Shown piece after piece: positions 36,141 through 46,367 of a stretch of 64,000 bases of DNA. How positions within the stretch are numbered: position 1 is the first letter of the stretch; the number at the start of each line of letters is the position of its first letter. The position numbers and the translations under genes are program-made. The notes under the pieces were generated by a model. That model was not told where the DNA came from. It saw only the letters and a program-made list of their open reading frames with translations, and ran no database searches. The DNA comes from Streptococcus toyakuensis (lineage in GTDB: Bacteria > Bacillota > Bacilli > Lactobacillales > Streptococcaceae). The stretch covers positions 1,435,001-1,499,000 of the forward strand of contig NZ_AP024523.1 in NCBI RefSeq assembly GCF_024346585.1, in the 5' to 3' direction.

Positions 36141-37824
36141 AGTTTGTTTGGTTTAATTTGCTGTTGACATGTTCAGCAACATTGCGATCGTGGTCTTCTT
36201 GATTGTTAGCATAGTAGACCTTGCCATCTGTGACATCTGCTACAAAGTAGAGGTTATCGCTCTTAGTTTGATTGATGCTTGACTCAATCGCATCCAGACT
36301 TGGACTATCGACTGGACCAGGCATGAGACCTACATTTTTATAAACATTATAAGGTGAATCAATGTTGGTATCAATCGCAACATCCTCAGCTAGGCTGATA
36401 TTTTGCCCCAGTTTTCCTTGGGCATACAAGATTGCAATATTACTTTGAAGTGGCATATCACGATTCAAACGATTGTAGAATACACCTGCAATCAACTTAC
36501 GGTCTTCGGTCTTAGCTCCTTCTTTTTCGACCAAGGAAGCAATGGTCAACAACTCATTGACAGTCAAGTTTTTAGATTTGATCGTACTATAGTAAGGAGA
36601 TAGGTTCTTATCCATAGCCGCCAACATCTCATCAATCAAGCTTTCAATAGTTGTGCTTTCCTTGATAGAGTAAGTAGCTGGGAAAAGGTATCCTTCCAAA
36701 CGATAACGCGCACCGCTGTCTTTTGCAGGCAAACTTTCCAATAAAGTAGGATATTTGGCAACTTCTTGACTGATAAAGTTCTCATCTTGAACTTTTGCTA
36801 GGAAAGCCTCCGCTGTCAAAGGCTCTTTGAAGTCACCTTGCAATTGACCTACCGCTTGTGCAATTTGATCAATCGTATAACCTTCTGGAATTGTCAAAGT
36901 CGCAAGGACAGGTTCTTGTGGTTCATCTGTTCCACCTTTTTGCAACTCTTTGAGTAAGTCTTCTGTACTCATACTCTTTTGCAAATTGTAATATCCAGCC
37001 TTCAAATCTGAATAATTTTTATATTTAGCATAAAAAGCAAAAATCACTCCGTGTTTAATCACACCAGAATTTTCAAGTGCTGAGCCAATCTCTTGGACAT
37101 TGGCTCCTTCTGGGATTTGAACGGTTACATACTTCTTAGAATTAGCGTCAACTGGTAATAAAGATGACTGGACATACTGATAACCGAAGTAACCACCTGC
37201 CGAAATCAAGGCAAGGAAAATCAGTAGAGAAATGAAGAAAGCCTTCAAATGTGATTTTTTCTTCTTGACAGGTTTAACAGTCTCACGACGACTACGACTC
37301 GGAGTTTCAGAAATGACTTCAACAGCTTCCGTTTCCATAACTGGTTCTGGTTTTGTTACTTCTTTCTGAGGCTCTTTTTTAGCTTCAGTCTTATAAGAAA
37401 CAGCTACTCTTGTTGGAGTTACGTTGAAATCTTCTTCGACCTTTTGTGGACGATTAGTCTCTGGCCCTGGAACCGGTCTTGATGGACTTGCTTCAACTGG
37501 TGAAGCTGGAACATCTTGACTAGGGTGACGAGGAGTAATCGGAGCTTCTACTCTCGATTCATCTGCCGGTGATGCAGGCATATCCTCACTAGGATGTTTT
37601 GGAACACGTGGTGCATTCTCCATAATTTTTTCAACAGCTGATAGGGATGCAACCATAACATCTTCATCTGCGAGTTTTGTTTCAGGGACAAATAGAGCTT
37701 CTTTTTTCTCTGCAAGTTCAGTGGCCTCTTGGCGAGTCCCTTCATTACGTTTTACTTTTTCTAAATCGCGTAAAATCTGCTCTTTAAAGCTTAATTTTTC
37801 GTCTTCTCTTGGCTTTTCACTCAA
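36139..37824 (-). CDS. mltG: endolytic murein transglycosylase MltG, TTG start
   Basis: 561 residues. A long cytoplasmic N-terminal region (about 190 residues, with two copies of a HPSxDxPASP motif and Pro/Glu-rich sequence), one membrane helix (KAFFISLLIFLALISAGGYF) and an extracellular YceG domain with a LysM-like part and the conserved VEKEGAKTEDRKLIAGVFYNR. MltG cuts nascent glycan strands, and in pneumococcus it acts in peripheral peptidoglycan synthesis. The start is TTG at 37822-37824, preceded by GAGGAGG. Confidence 0.94.
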   Translation of the reverse strand: MSEKPREDEKLSFKEQILRDLEKVKRNEGTRQEATELAEKKEALFVPETKLADEDVMVASLSAVEKIMENAPRVPKHPSEDMPASPADESRVEAPITPRHPSQDVPASPVEASPSRPVPGPETNRPQKVEEDFNVTPTRVAVSYKTEAKKEPQKEVTKPEPVMETEAVEVISETPSRSRRETVKPVKKKKSHLKAFFISLLIFLALISAGGYFGYQYVQSSLLPVDANSKKYVTVQIPEGANVQEIGSALENSGVIKHGVIFAFYAKYKNYSDLKAGYYNLQKSMSTEDLLKELQKGGTDEPQEPVLATLTIPEGYTIDQIAQAVGQLQGDFKEPLTAEAFLAKVQDENFISQEVAKYPTLLESLPAKDSGARYRLEGYLFPATYSIKESTTIESLIDEMLAAMDKNLSPYYSTIKSKNLTVNELLTIASLVEKEGAKTEDRKLIAGVFYNRLNRDMPLQSNIAILYAQGKLGQNISLAEDVAIDTNIDSPYNVYKNVGLMPGPVDSPSLDAIESSINQTKSDNLYFVADVTDGKVYYANNQEDHDRNVAEHVNSKLNQTN

Positions 37825-37855
37825 AAGTTTATCCTCCTCGTTGACAATCCATAAT

Positions 37856-37884
37856 ATTATATCTTAAAAACGAAAGAAAAGCAA
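37856..37884 (-). promoter_or_regulatory. mltG promoter
   Basis: TTGCTT (37879-37884), 17 bases, TATAAT (37856-37861). The -35 lies inside the AAAAGC/GCTTTT hairpin (37877-37898) that ends the upstream gene. Confidence 0.65.
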
Positions 37885-37898
37885 CCTAGCATGCTTTT
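37877..37898 (-). terminator. weak terminator after the acetyltransferase gene at 37904
   Basis: AAAAGC and GCTTTT arms (minus strand) with a ten-base loop, then a T-rich stretch. Confidence 0.45.
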
Positions 37899-37903
37899 CT
37901 AGC

Positions 37904-38398
37904 TTATTTTTTAGCTTCCCAGACCATATCATACCAGGTTTCTCCTGCAAAGGTTGACTGGGACTGGCCTTCATTGACAAATCCATGTTTTTCGTAGTAA
38001 GTAATGAGATAGTCATGACAGGTTAGGTTAATGCCTTCTCTTTCGTGTTCAAGAGCTAGTTCTTTCAAAGCTGTTAGCAATTTCTGACCTAGTCCTAGTC
38101 CCTGTGCCTCCTTGGCAATAGAAAGACAGGTCACAGAGATATAGCCACCAGGCTCATGACTATAATCTTCTATCTCTTCTGTAAAGGATTGGTCTTGCAG
38201 ATAGCGGTGGGGGCCAACCGGTCCCTCTATATAACCAATAATCTTACCCTCTTTTTCTGCAACCAGAAACGAGGTCTGAATTTCTCGCAAATGCGCCTCG
38301 AAAACAGAGCGAGGAATGGCTTCTTCAATCGAGAAATTTTCTAGTTCAATCTCAACAATCCGATCTAAATCTTCTAATCTTGCTTTCCTAATTTCCAT
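37904..38398 (-). CDS. GNAT N-acetyltransferase
   Basis: 164 residues. Acetyl-CoA loop KEAQGLGLGQKLLTALKEL and the C-terminal YYEKHGFVNEGQSQSTFAG are GNAT hallmarks. It is a near relative of the gene immediately upstream (38407-38862), with the same IRLKSP/INLTCHD-type strand after the loop, and the two look like an old tandem duplication. It lies in the murC-mltG run, eight bases after its neighbour. The substrate is unknown. Confidence 0.85.
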   Translation of the reverse strand: MEIRKARLEDLDRIVEIELENFSIEEAIPRSVFEAHLREIQTSFLVAEKEGKIIGYIEGPVGPHRYLQDQSFTEEIEDYSHEPGGYISVTCLSIAKEAQGLGLGQKLLTALKELALEHEREGINLTCHDYLITYYEKHGFVNEGQSQSTFAGETWYDMVWEAKK

Positions 38399-38406
38399 TT
38401 TGCCTC

Positions 38407-38862
38407 CTAAAAAAAGAGATTAAACCAAATCATACTAAAACCTTGACTAGCTGCATAAAGCGAATCTGTCTCTTCTTCATCAATAAAACCGTTCATTTCA
38501 AAATAGGAAAGCAACTCATCCGGACTCTTCAAACGAATAGCTTTGTAATCCAGCTCAACTGCTACATCTTTCAAAGCCGCAAGAAGAAGCGTTCCCAAGC
38601 CCTGTCTCTGATGGTCAGCCTCGATGACTAAAGAATGTATTTCTAGACATTTCGGATTGTGTGGGTAAGGACCACCTAGAACATAGCCTAGAAGCTGATT
38701 TTCATCCCTAGCTAGAAGAAAGGTATCCGCAGACTTACGGATACTTTCTTCTAAAATATGGGAAGTAAGGTGCTTTTCAGCTGGAAAAGATGTGGCCTGA
38801 AGTGTCTCTATCTCAGCCAAATCAGACTTACTTGCCTGAATAATCTTAATTGGAATTTCCAT
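38407..38862 (-). CDS. GNAT N-acetyltransferase
   Basis: 151 residues: acetyl-CoA loop ADHQRQGLGTLLLAALKDVA, then SYFEMNGFIDEEETDSLYA. Nine bases separate it from murC upstream and eight from the second acetyltransferase downstream, so it is part of the murC transcript. The function is unknown. The place among cell-wall genes hints at, but does not show, a wall-related acceptor. Confidence 0.85.
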   Translation of the reverse strand: MEIPIKIIQASKSDLAEIETLQATSFPAEKHLTSHILEESIRKSADTFLLARDENQLLGYVLGGPYPHNPKCLEIHSLVIEADHQRQGLGTLLLAALKDVAVELDYKAIRLKSPDELLSYFEMNGFIDEEETDSLYAASQGFSMIWFNLFF

Positions 38863-38871
38863 GGGAAAATC

Positions 38872-40206
38872 CTATTGAACATTGCTTGTCAAGTTAGACA
38901 AGAGACGCTCAAATGAATATTCATAGGTTTGGATATCTCCTGCTCCCATAAAGACATAGACAGCATTGTCATGGTCAAGGAGTGGAGAAACATTTTCAAC
39001 AGTGATCACTTGATGTTTTTTGTTGATTTTTTTGGCTAGGTCTTCTACCTTAACATCACCATGGTCTACTTCACGAGCAGATCCATAAATTTGCGCTAGG
39101 TAAACTGCATCCGCTTGGTTCAAAGCATGGGCAAATTCGTCCAACAAGGCAATGGTTCTTGTAAAGGTATGCGGTTGGAAGACTGCTACAATTTCCTTGC
39201 TTGGGTATTTCTGACGAGCCGCATCCAAGGTCGCAATAATTTCTGTTGGATGGTGGGCAAAGTCATCGATAATAACTGTATCATTAACAATTTTCTCAGT
39301 GAAACGACGCTTAACACCGGCAAATGTTTTCAAGTGTTCACGCACCAAGTTCAAATCAAATCCTGCTGTGTAAAGAAGACCAATAACGGCTGTCGCATTC
39401 ATGATATTGTGACGACCAAAGGTTGGAATGTGGAATTGCCCCAAGTCTTGTCCACGGAAATGAACGGTGAAGGTTGAACCAGTTGTTGAACGAAGAAGAT
39501 CACTAGCGACAAAGTCATTACCTTCTGCTTCAAAACCATAATAATAAATTAGTGCATCAGACGTAATCTTACGCAATTCAGCATCTTCTCCGTAGATAAA
39601 CAAACCTTTGGTAATTTGTTTAGCATAATCGTTAAAGGCATTGAAAACATCCTCTAGACTTGTGAAATAGTCTGGATGGTCAAAGTCAATGTTGGTAATA
39701 ATAGAGTATTCTGGGTGGTAAGGCATGAAGTGACGCTCATATTCGTCAGATTCAAAGACAAAATATTTGGCATTGGCTGAACCACGACCTGTCCCGTCTC
39801 CAATCAAGAAGCTAGTATCTGTGATATGAGACAAGACATGAGACAACATACCTGTCGTTGAAGTTTTTCCGTGCGCTCCAGCAACTCCCATGCTAACAAA
39901 GTCGCGCATAAAGCTACCTAGGAACTCATGGTAACGTTTGTAGCTAATGCCATTTTGGTCCGCATAGGCAATTTCGACATTGTTATCTGGACGAAAGGCA
40001 TTTCCAGCGATAATTTCCATATCACCGTCTAGATTCTTTTCATCAAAAGGAAGAATGGTAATTCCTGCCTGCTCAAGACCACGTTGAGTAAAGTAGTATT
40101 TTTCAACATCTGATCCTTGAACCTTGTGCCCCATTTGGTGCAACATCAAGGCCAAGGCACTCATCCCTGATCCCTTAATTCCGATAAAATGATATGTCTT
40201 TGGCAT
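38872..40206 (-). CDS. murC: UDP-N-acetylmuramate--L-alanine ligase
   Basis: 444 residues. MurC adds the first amino acid, L-alanine, to UDP-MurNAc. N-terminal [22 protein letters not shown] loop [22 protein letters not shown] and the C-terminal domain start [12 protein letters not shown] are all present. It precedes the two acetyltransferases and follows a 205-residue hypothetical gene by ten bases. Confidence 0.97.
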   Translation of the reverse strand: MPKTYHFIGIKGSGMSALALMLHQMGHKVQGSDVEKYYFTQRGLEQAGITILPFDEKNLDGDMEIIAGNAFRPDNNVEIAYADQNGISYKRYHEFLGSFMRDFVSMGVAGAHGKTSTTGMLSHVLSHITDTSFLIGDGTGRGSANAKYFVFESDEYERHFMPYHPEYSIITNIDFDHPDYFTSLEDVFNAFNDYAKQITKGLFIYGEDAELRKITSDALIYYYGFEAEGNDFVASDLLRSTTGSTFTVHFRGQDLGQFHIPTFGRHNIMNATAVIGLLYTAGFDLNLVREHLKTFAGVKRRFTEKIVNDTVIIDDFAHHPTEIIATLDAARQKYPSKEIVAVFQPHTFTRTIALLDEFAHALNQADAVYLAQIYGSAREVDHGDVKVEDLAKKINKKHQVITVENVSPLLDHDNAVYVFMGAGDIQTYEYSFERLLSNLTSNVQ

Positions 40207-40216
40207 GTTTTCTCCC

Positions 40217-40834
40217 CTATTCTGTAATTCTGGTCAGATTCAACTCTTGGGCAACCCGACGCTCTTGTTCTTTTTGTTGATTCTTTTTATTGTAGATTTG
40301 GCTCTTCTTCAGAAAATCATAGTTGTTTTTCTTTGGGCTTGAAGTTTCTTTTGGCTCAGCTTGAGTCGAAATATTGCTAACTTCTTCCGCCAAAATGTAA
40401 TGAGACTGAGTCAATTTTTGACTATATTTAACAAATTCACCAGGATTTTCCTTTTGGAAAGGCGCGGTAGGTTGATTGCTCTGTCTATCCAAACGTTGCT
40501 GAGAAGGGCGTCTTGTAGGAGTAATATCCTTAGTCAGATAACTTGCTGAGCGTTTCTTTTTCAAGTCCGCACGCGCTTCTTCACGTGCAACCTCCGCATA
40601 GCTCTTTCCTTCTTTTTTTACTCCTAAGCCAACCTTCTTAGGTTTCTCTACTGGCTTTTCAAGCGGTTTGACTGGTTTTTCTTCAGTAATAGGGGCCCAT
40701 TCCAGATAATTCTTATCACAGTATTCTCCCTTGATATTACTGATAAAGTCAGATTCATCGTAGAGGTCCATAACCGGCATCTCAGTCAGCATAACCTCAT
40801 CATCTGACACCAATGGAAATCGTTCTTCTCTCAT
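40217..40834 (-). CDS. hypothetical hydrophilic protein
   Basis: 205 residues, highly charged and rich in Lys, Glu, Gln and Ser, without membrane helix. An acidic N-terminal part ([20 protein letters not shown]) precedes low-complexity basic stretches such as [16 protein letters not shown] and a Gln/Lys-rich end. It is likely largely disordered. It sits between the Snf2 helicase and murC, ten bases before murC, as I recall for the pneumococcal locus. Function unknown. Confidence 0.7.
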   Translation of the reverse strand: MREERFPLVSDDEVMLTEMPVMDLYDESDFISNIKGEYCDKNYLEWAPITEEKPVKPLEKPVEKPKKVGLGVKKEGKSYAEVAREEARADLKKKRSASYLTKDITPTRRPSQQRLDRQSNQPTAPFQKENPGEFVKYSQKLTQSHYILAEEVSNISTQAEPKETSSPKKNNYDFLKKSQIYNKKNQQKEQERRVAQELNLTRITE

Positions 40835-40881
40835 TTTCTATTTCCTTTCAACACTTCATTATAGCGTATTGTCTTGATTTT

Positions 40882-43800
40882 TCAAGTGCTGGCTTCAGAA
40901 ATTCCCAAAATTTCTCTAATTTCTGCTAGGCTGAGACTGCCACGTGACTCTGTTCCATCCAATACTTGTGACACCAGATGTTTCTTTTGTTCTTGGAGTT
41001 CCTGAATTTTTTCTTCAATGGTTCCCCTGGTCACTAAGCGATAAACCTCAACCGTTTCTTCCTGCCCCATCCGATGGGCACGGCCAATGGCTTGCGCTTC
41101 CACCGCAGGATTCCACCAAAGGTCAACCAAAATAACCGTATCAGCACCTGTCAGATTCAGACCGACACCACCAGCCTTGAGGGAAATCAGAAAGGCATCT
41201 CTTTCCCCTTGGTTAAAGGCTTTGGTCATGTCTTGTCTTTCCTTGGCTGGGGTTGAACCCGTAATTTTAAAGGAAGTTAATCCCAAGTCTGGCAGTTCTT
41301 GTTCAATTTTCTCCAACATTCCCTTGAACTGCGAGAAAATCAAGACACGGTGTCCGCCGTCTGCCACCTGTAGTAGCAGATCTCGGAGACTATCCAGTTT
41401 GCCACTGGCTCCCTGATAATCTTCCATAAAGAGGGCAGGAGTGTCACAAATTTGACGCAAGCGCATCAGACCAGACAAGATTTCCACACGACTTCGCTGA
41501 AATTCCTGATCTGACACTTGAGCAAGACGGTCCCGTATCTGTTGCAACTGGGCTAGGTAAATAGCCTTTTGCTGGTCTTCCAGTTCATTCTTATAAACCA
41601 CTTCAATCAAGTCTGGCAATTCAGTCAGCACTTCTTCTTTCTTACGTCGCATCACGAAAGGCTTGATAAACTGAGCCACACGTTCAGCTGGCAATTTCAT
41701 AAATTCTTTCTTGCTTGGCAAAAGTCCTGGCATGACGATTTGGAAAATAGACCACAACTCACCCAGATGGTTTTCAATCGGAGTTCCTGACAAGGCAAAA
41801 ACTGACGGCACCACAAATTGTCTCAAGGTCTGGGCAATCTTGGTCTGGGCGTTTTTCATGACCTGAGCTTCATCTAAGAAAAGGAAGTCAAAGGCCATCC
41901 CCTGATAAAGCTCACTGTCCTGACGGAAGGTAGCATAGCTCGTCACATAGATTTGATGGCTTTCAGCAAGAATCTCTTCACGACTAGCTTTCAAACCATG
42001 AACAACAGCCACATCCAACTGTGGGGCAAATTTCTGAAACTCATCTGCCCAGTTGTAAATCAAACCAGATGGAGCTAAAATCAAAACCCGACTTTCTTTT
42101 GTCACTTGACTGGTCAAAAAAGCAATGGTCTGCAGGGTTTTACCAAGTCCCATATCATCAGCTAAAATCCCACCAAAACCATAATAATGGAGCATTTGCA
42201 ACCAACGAATTCCCTTTTCCTGATAATCTCGCAAGTCAGCCTGAACCTGAGTTGCTTGCAAAGGAAAGTCCTCTGGATGCGTCAAATCGTGGGCCAAATT
42301 CTGGAATTCTTGTGAAAAAGAAACACGGTCACGCCCTTCAAAGAGATGAGCTAAACTATAAGCCAAGGATTTTCGAGTCTGCAAGGCACCATCTTTTAAT
42401 TCAAACTGCCCCAGTTCCTGTAGATTTTGGCGAATTTTCTTGGTTTCTTCATCGAAAAAGTAGACTTGATTAGACGAATCAATGTAAAAATCTTGATTGG
42501 CAACCAAGGCCTGCATGGCTTGGTCAATTTCCTCCTGGGCAATATCTTGAAAATCAAATTGGATTTCCAAGAGGCCTCCCTTGGAAGCAATCTGTACTTG
42601 AGGGCTTGCTAGATTATAGAGTTCTTCTAACTTGTCTGATAAATCAACATTTCCGAGTTTTTCAAAGACTGGAATGATTTCATGGAAGAAATGATAAACA
42701 GACTCTGCTTTTAAGGCCTGACGCCAAGATTGAAAATCTGCTTCAAAACCAGCTGCCAAACAGACTTGGAAAACTCTTTCTTCTAAGTCAGCATCACTCG
42801 AAAAAGGTAATTCTTCTAGCTCTTGTCGGCTAGATACCTGTCTATTTCCATAATCAAACTGAATCTCTAAACGAATCCGATTGTCCTCTTCCCTGTCAAA
42901 GTAAAAAGAGGGTGCAAAAGTTTTGACTTGTAGACGTTCTGGAGCTGAAACGGTGCCCATCTGACTAAAGAGAGTCAGACAGGAGGCCAACTTATCTCGG
43001 TCACTACTATCAAATTGCAGGTATTTCTTTCCTTGTTGATCCAAAGGCAGCGCTTTGATTTCCTTGAGAAGACGCATCTGCTGGTCTGTTAGAAAATAAA
43101 CCTGACCTTTATGGAAAAGCACAGCTCCCTGATAAAAGACATTGACCCTTGGCTTCTCACTGATTTCCATTTCAAAATAATCCGAGTATTCTGTTACTGT
43201 AAAGGCAAAGAGATTGGCATCAGCATGCATATCCTGAAAAAGCAGAGCCTGGTAGCTATCCACTTGATGGTCAAATTGAAAATGGGGCAAGGCCATCAGT
43301 AAATTCACACCCTGCTCAAAAAAGGTCAGAGGAAAAAAGAGGTGCCGACCTTGGTTTTGGAAAAAAAGGTCTGGAGCCTGTCCTTCCTCCATCAGTCCGC
43401 GCAAGAAAGTCAGAAGTTCTTGGCTGGCTTCATCAAAGGCTTCCAAAGACATAGACTCCTCATAAGTTTTTCCAATCATATAAGGTTTTCTCTGCTCGAC
43501 AACTCTTAAAAAGAGCGGAATATCCCGAATAACGTAGTATTTTTGGCTATTGATTTGCCCGATTCTCAAGGTCCACAAGATATGATTGGTTCCTGCTTCC
43601 ACCTGACCCACTGCGGATAATTCATAAGCTCGGTCTGATTTTGGAGATAAGATTCGGTCCAAAAATTTACCACCCAAGGTCACCTTAGTTTCAACGGCCT
43701 CTTTTTCTTCATGACCTTCTTCCAGACTTTGCAAGATTTCCTGACCACGCTCATCATTTTTCAGAAAATGCTCCAGCGCTGCCAAATGCACACAGTAGCA

Positions 43801-43980
43801 CCTCTTTTGGAAAAAATCGCAGGCACAAAAAACCAAATCATCCTCTAAACTATAGCGCAGTTCTTCTTCTGCAACGCGAGCGTAGAGCCGATTGTTCTTT
43901 TCCTTGATAATGTCAACCTTACCAGTTTCATAAAGGGCAACGCCTTCGATACGGACTTTCCCCGGAATCAATTTAGCCAT
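40882..43980 (-). CDS. SWIM-domain Snf2-family helicase
   Basis: 1,032 residues. An N-terminal SWIM zinc motif (CACDFFQKRCYCVHLAAL) and a long middle region precede the Snf2 ATPase: Walker A DDMGLGKTLQT, DEAQ box FLDEAQVMKN, the helicase C-terminal lobe with VLIFSQFKGML, and motif VI QAIGRAHRMGQ. Bacterial Snf2 proteins move on double-stranded DNA or displace bound proteins; the cellular role of this subfamily is poorly known. An extended -10 (TGGTATAAT, hexamer 44006-44011) lies upstream. Confidence 0.93.
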   Translation of the reverse strand: MAKLIPGKVRIEGVALYETGKVDIIKEKNNRLYARVAEEELRYSLEDDLVFCACDFFQKRCYCVHLAALEHFLKNDERGQEILQSLEEGHEEKEAVETKVTLGGKFLDRILSPKSDRAYELSAVGQVEAGTNHILWTLRIGQINSQKYYVIRDIPLFLRVVEQRKPYMIGKTYEESMSLEAFDEASQELLTFLRGLMEEGQAPDLFFQNQGRHLFFPLTFFEQGVNLLMALPHFQFDHQVDSYQALLFQDMHADANLFAFTVTEYSDYFEMEISEKPRVNVFYQGAVLFHKGQVYFLTDQQMRLLKEIKALPLDQQGKKYLQFDSSDRDKLASCLTLFSQMGTVSAPERLQVKTFAPSFYFDREEDNRIRLEIQFDYGNRQVSSRQELEELPFSSDADLEERVFQVCLAAGFEADFQSWRQALKAESVYHFFHEIIPVFEKLGNVDLSDKLEELYNLASPQVQIASKGGLLEIQFDFQDIAQEEIDQAMQALVANQDFYIDSSNQVYFFDEETKKIRQNLQELGQFELKDGALQTRKSLAYSLAHLFEGRDRVSFSQEFQNLAHDLTHPEDFPLQATQVQADLRDYQEKGIRWLQMLHYYGFGGILADDMGLGKTLQTIAFLTSQVTKESRVLILAPSGLIYNWADEFQKFAPQLDVAVVHGLKASREEILAESHQIYVTSYATFRQDSELYQGMAFDFLFLDEAQVMKNAQTKIAQTLRQFVVPSVFALSGTPIENHLGELWSIFQIVMPGLLPSKKEFMKLPAERVAQFIKPFVMRRKKEEVLTELPDLIEVVYKNELEDQQKAIYLAQLQQIRDRLAQVSDQEFQRSRVEILSGLMRLRQICDTPALFMEDYQGASGKLDSLRDLLLQVADGGHRVLIFSQFKGMLEKIEQELPDLGLTSFKITGSTPAKERQDMTKAFNQGERDAFLISLKAGGVGLNLTGADTVILVDLWWNPAVEAQAIGRAHRMGQEETVEVYRLVTRGTIEEKIQELQEQKKHLVSQVLDGTESRGSLSLAEIREILGISEAST

Positions 43981-44033
43981 ATTTTTACCTTTACCTTATC
44001 TTTTTATTATACCATATTTTCGCCTATGAAAAT

Positions 44034-44066
44034 AGCCTTCTAGGATGACTTTTCTCCTAGAAGGCT
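44034..44066 (-). terminator. terminator after malY
   Basis: AGCCTTCTAGG (44034-44044) pairs perfectly with CCTAGAAGGCT (44056-44066), and a moderately T-rich tail follows on the minus strand. Confidence 0.75.
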
Positions 44067-44072
44067 GGATTT

Positions 44073-45239
44073 TTAACGTTTGGCAAAAGTCGTCACAATC
44101 CGCTGACAAACTTCTTGCAGCAGGGATTTAGGCATGGCTACATTGAGGCGGGCATGAAGACTTCCTTCATCCCCATAATCCAAACCAGGATTGAGGATAA
44201 CCTTGGCTTCATTTCTCAAAAGCTCTTGTAATGTTTCATCAGTCAGGTCATAGGCTGAAAAATCAAGCCAAATCAAGTAGGTTCCTTGCGGCTTCATGAC
44301 CTTGATTTTAGTCTCTTTTCCAAATAAATCCACCACATAATTAATATGGTCTTCAAAGACTTGCTTGAGTTCCTCTAACCAATCCTTCCCATATCGATAG
44401 GCAGCTTCTGTCGCCAAATAACCCAAACCTGAAATTTCATGCTGGTTATTGGCCAACTGGCGTTTCTGGTAAGCCACTCGCAACTTAGGATTTTCAATAA
44501 CTGCATAGGAATTTTTTGTCCCAGCGATGTTAAAGGTTTTAGTGGCACTACTCAAGACGATAGCAAATTCTTTAAAGTCAGGGTTGACAGTATTGAAAGA
44601 CTGGTGTTTGTGACCAAAGAGGGCCAAATCTTGGTGAATCTCATCTGAAACCAAGAAAACACCGTGTTTTTGGCAGAGTTGGCCAATCTTCTCCAACACT
44701 TCCTTTTCCCAAACACGTCCACCAGGATTGTGAGGGTTACAAAGAATATAGAGTTTGACCTCCTCTTCCACCAAATCCTTTTCAAGTCGGTCAAAGTCAA
44801 TCTCAAACAGACCATCCTTTTCCACCAAAGAATTGGTAATCAATCTACGATTGTTCAACTTGACACTGCGGGCAAAGGGGGGGTAGACAGGCGTGTTAAT
44901 CAAAACTGCCTCGCCTTCTTTTGTAAAGGCTTGAATAGCTGTTGAGATGGCTGGTACCACACCCTCGATAAAGACAAGAGCCTCTTTGTCAAAGTGGTAA
45001 CCGTGTTGTGTGGCTTCCCACTTTTGAACTTCCTTAATTAACTCTTCACTGGCATAGGTATAGCCATAAACCAGTTGATCAGCGTAAGTTTGCACGGCTT
45101 GGCGGATTTCAGGCAAGACTACAAAGTCCATATCCGCTATCCAAGCTGGTAGGACTTCACTATCCGTTTCTGCTTCTTTCCATTTATAGGTATGGTGCCC
45201 TAAACGATTGGGCAGGCTTGTAAAATCATATTTTCCCAT
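44073..45239 (-). CDS. patB: MalY/PatB-type PLP enzyme, cystathionine beta-lyase activity
   Basis: 388 residues, the family length, from the ATG at 45239 (AAGGA upstream); a 13-codon longer frame overlaps the preceding gene. Class I/II aminotransferase fold: MGKYDFTSLPNRLGHHTYKW start, LCNPHNPGGRVW, and the PLP lysine in SSATKTFNIAG. MalY/PatB enzymes cleave cystathionine to homocysteine, pyruvate and ammonia. It starts seven bases after the metB-like gene, so the pair makes homocysteine under the same control. Confidence 0.92.
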   Translation of the reverse strand: MGKYDFTSLPNRLGHHTYKWKEAETDSEVLPAWIADMDFVVLPEIRQAVQTYADQLVYGYTYASEELIKEVQKWEATQHGYHFDKEALVFIEGVVPAISTAIQAFTKEGEAVLINTPVYPPFARSVKLNNRRLITNSLVEKDGLFEIDFDRLEKDLVEEEVKLYILCNPHNPGGRVWEKEVLEKIGQLCQKHGVFLVSDEIHQDLALFGHKHQSFNTVNPDFKEFAIVLSSATKTFNIAGTKNSYAVIENPKLRVAYQKRQLANNQHEISGLGYLATEAAYRYGKDWLEELKQVFEDHINYVVDLFGKETKIKVMKPQGTYLIWLDFSAYDLTDETLQELLRNEAKVILNPGLDYGDEGSLHARLNVAMPKSLLQEVCQRIVTTFAKR

Positions 45240-45246
45240 CTTTGTC

Positions 45247-46341
45247 TTATCCTTCCAAGGCTTGGCGCAAATCTGCAATCAAATCTCTAGCATCCTCAAT
45301 CCCAATAGACAAACGCAAAAGATCATCTGTCAAACCATAAGAATGGCGCACTTCTGCTGGAATATCAGCGTGAGTTTGTGTCGTTGGATAAGTAATGAGA
45401 CTTTCTACCCCACCTAAACTTTCCGCAAAAGAGAAGACCTTGAGACTGTTCAAAACATGAGGAATGCGTGTTTCATCCGCTACTTTAAAGGAAATCATGC
45501 CTCCACGACCAGTGTAGAGAACTTCCTTAACTGCTGGAGAATCCTTCAAAAAGGCAACCACTTCTTGGGCGTTAGCTGTTGAGCGCTCCATACGAAGAGA
45601 CAAGGTCTTGAGACCACGAATCAATTGATAACTGTCAAATGGTGACAAGACTGCCCCTGTCGTATTGAGATTGTAGAAAAGCTTCTCGTATAGTTCTAAA
45701 CTATTGGTCACAACCACTCCAGCCAAGACATCATTGTGGCCTGCTAGAAACTTGGTTGCTGAATGGAGAACGATATCTGCTCCATCTTCAATCGGACGTT
45801 GGTAGATAGGGCTGTAGAAGGTATTGTCCACCACCACTTTGGCACCCTTAGCATGAGCTAATTTTGCTAGTTTTTCTATATCAAATTCCAACATCAAGGG
45901 ATTGGTTGGTGTTTCGATATAGAGAACATCCACGTCCTTTTCTAACTCGGCAATCAACTCTTCTTCTGTATTGGCATAGGTAAAATGGAAACGGCCTTCC
46001 TGCTCCACTTGATTGAACCAGCGGAAAGAACCACCGTAAAGGTCACGGACAGCCAAGACCTTACTTCCTACTGGGAAGATACTAAAGGCCAGTACAATAG
46101 CTGACATCCCTGAGCTAGTCGCTAGGGCATAGTCTGCGGACTCAATAGCCGCCAAGACTTCTTCTGCCTTACTGCGAGTTGGGTTTTTTGTACGCGTATA
46201 GTCAAATCCAGTAGATTGACCAAACTCTGGATGCTGATAAGTCGTTGAAAAATGAAGCGGTGTCACCAATGCACCTGTCGCTTCATCTGACTTAATACCC
46301 GCCTGGGCCAAAATTGTGTTAATGTGTAATTCCTTGCTCAT
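45247..46341 (-). CDS. metB: trans-sulfuration PLP enzyme (cystathionine gamma-synthase or beta-lyase)
   Basis: 364 residues of the Cys/Met metabolism PLP family: TQ-like early region, FDYTRTKNPTRSKAEEVLAA, DNTFYSPIYQRP and the PLP lysine in LHSATKFLAGHNDV. Either activity fits. With the downstream MalY-type lyase, a cystathionine gamma-synthase role is the economical reading, but MetC cannot be excluded. It is preceded by a TACAAT -10 with a poor -35 and a perfect MtaR-type box, pointing to activator-dependent expression. Confidence 0.88.
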   Translation of the reverse strand: MSKELHINTILAQAGIKSDEATGALVTPLHFSTTYQHPEFGQSTGFDYTRTKNPTRSKAEEVLAAIESADYALATSSGMSAIVLAFSIFPVGSKVLAVRDLYGGSFRWFNQVEQEGRFHFTYANTEEELIAELEKDVDVLYIETPTNPLMLEFDIEKLAKLAHAKGAKVVVDNTFYSPIYQRPIEDGADIVLHSATKFLAGHNDVLAGVVVTNSLELYEKLFYNLNTTGAVLSPFDSYQLIRGLKTLSLRMERSTANAQEVVAFLKDSPAVKEVLYTGRGGMISFKVADETRIPHVLNSLKVFSFAESLGGVESLITYPTTQTHADIPAEVRHSYGLTDDLLRLSIGIEDARDLIADLRQALEG

Positions 46342-46367
46342 ACAATTCCTCCAAATCTATAGTAACT

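Noticed and set aside
38407..38862. Adjacent GNAT genes as a toxin-antitoxin pair
   Set aside because: Both are acetyltransferases of similar size with no DNA-binding antitoxin partner, and they sit in the murC transcript.
42021..42473. 150-codon plus-strand frame
   Set aside because: Antisense to the Snf2 helicase and low in recognisable structure.
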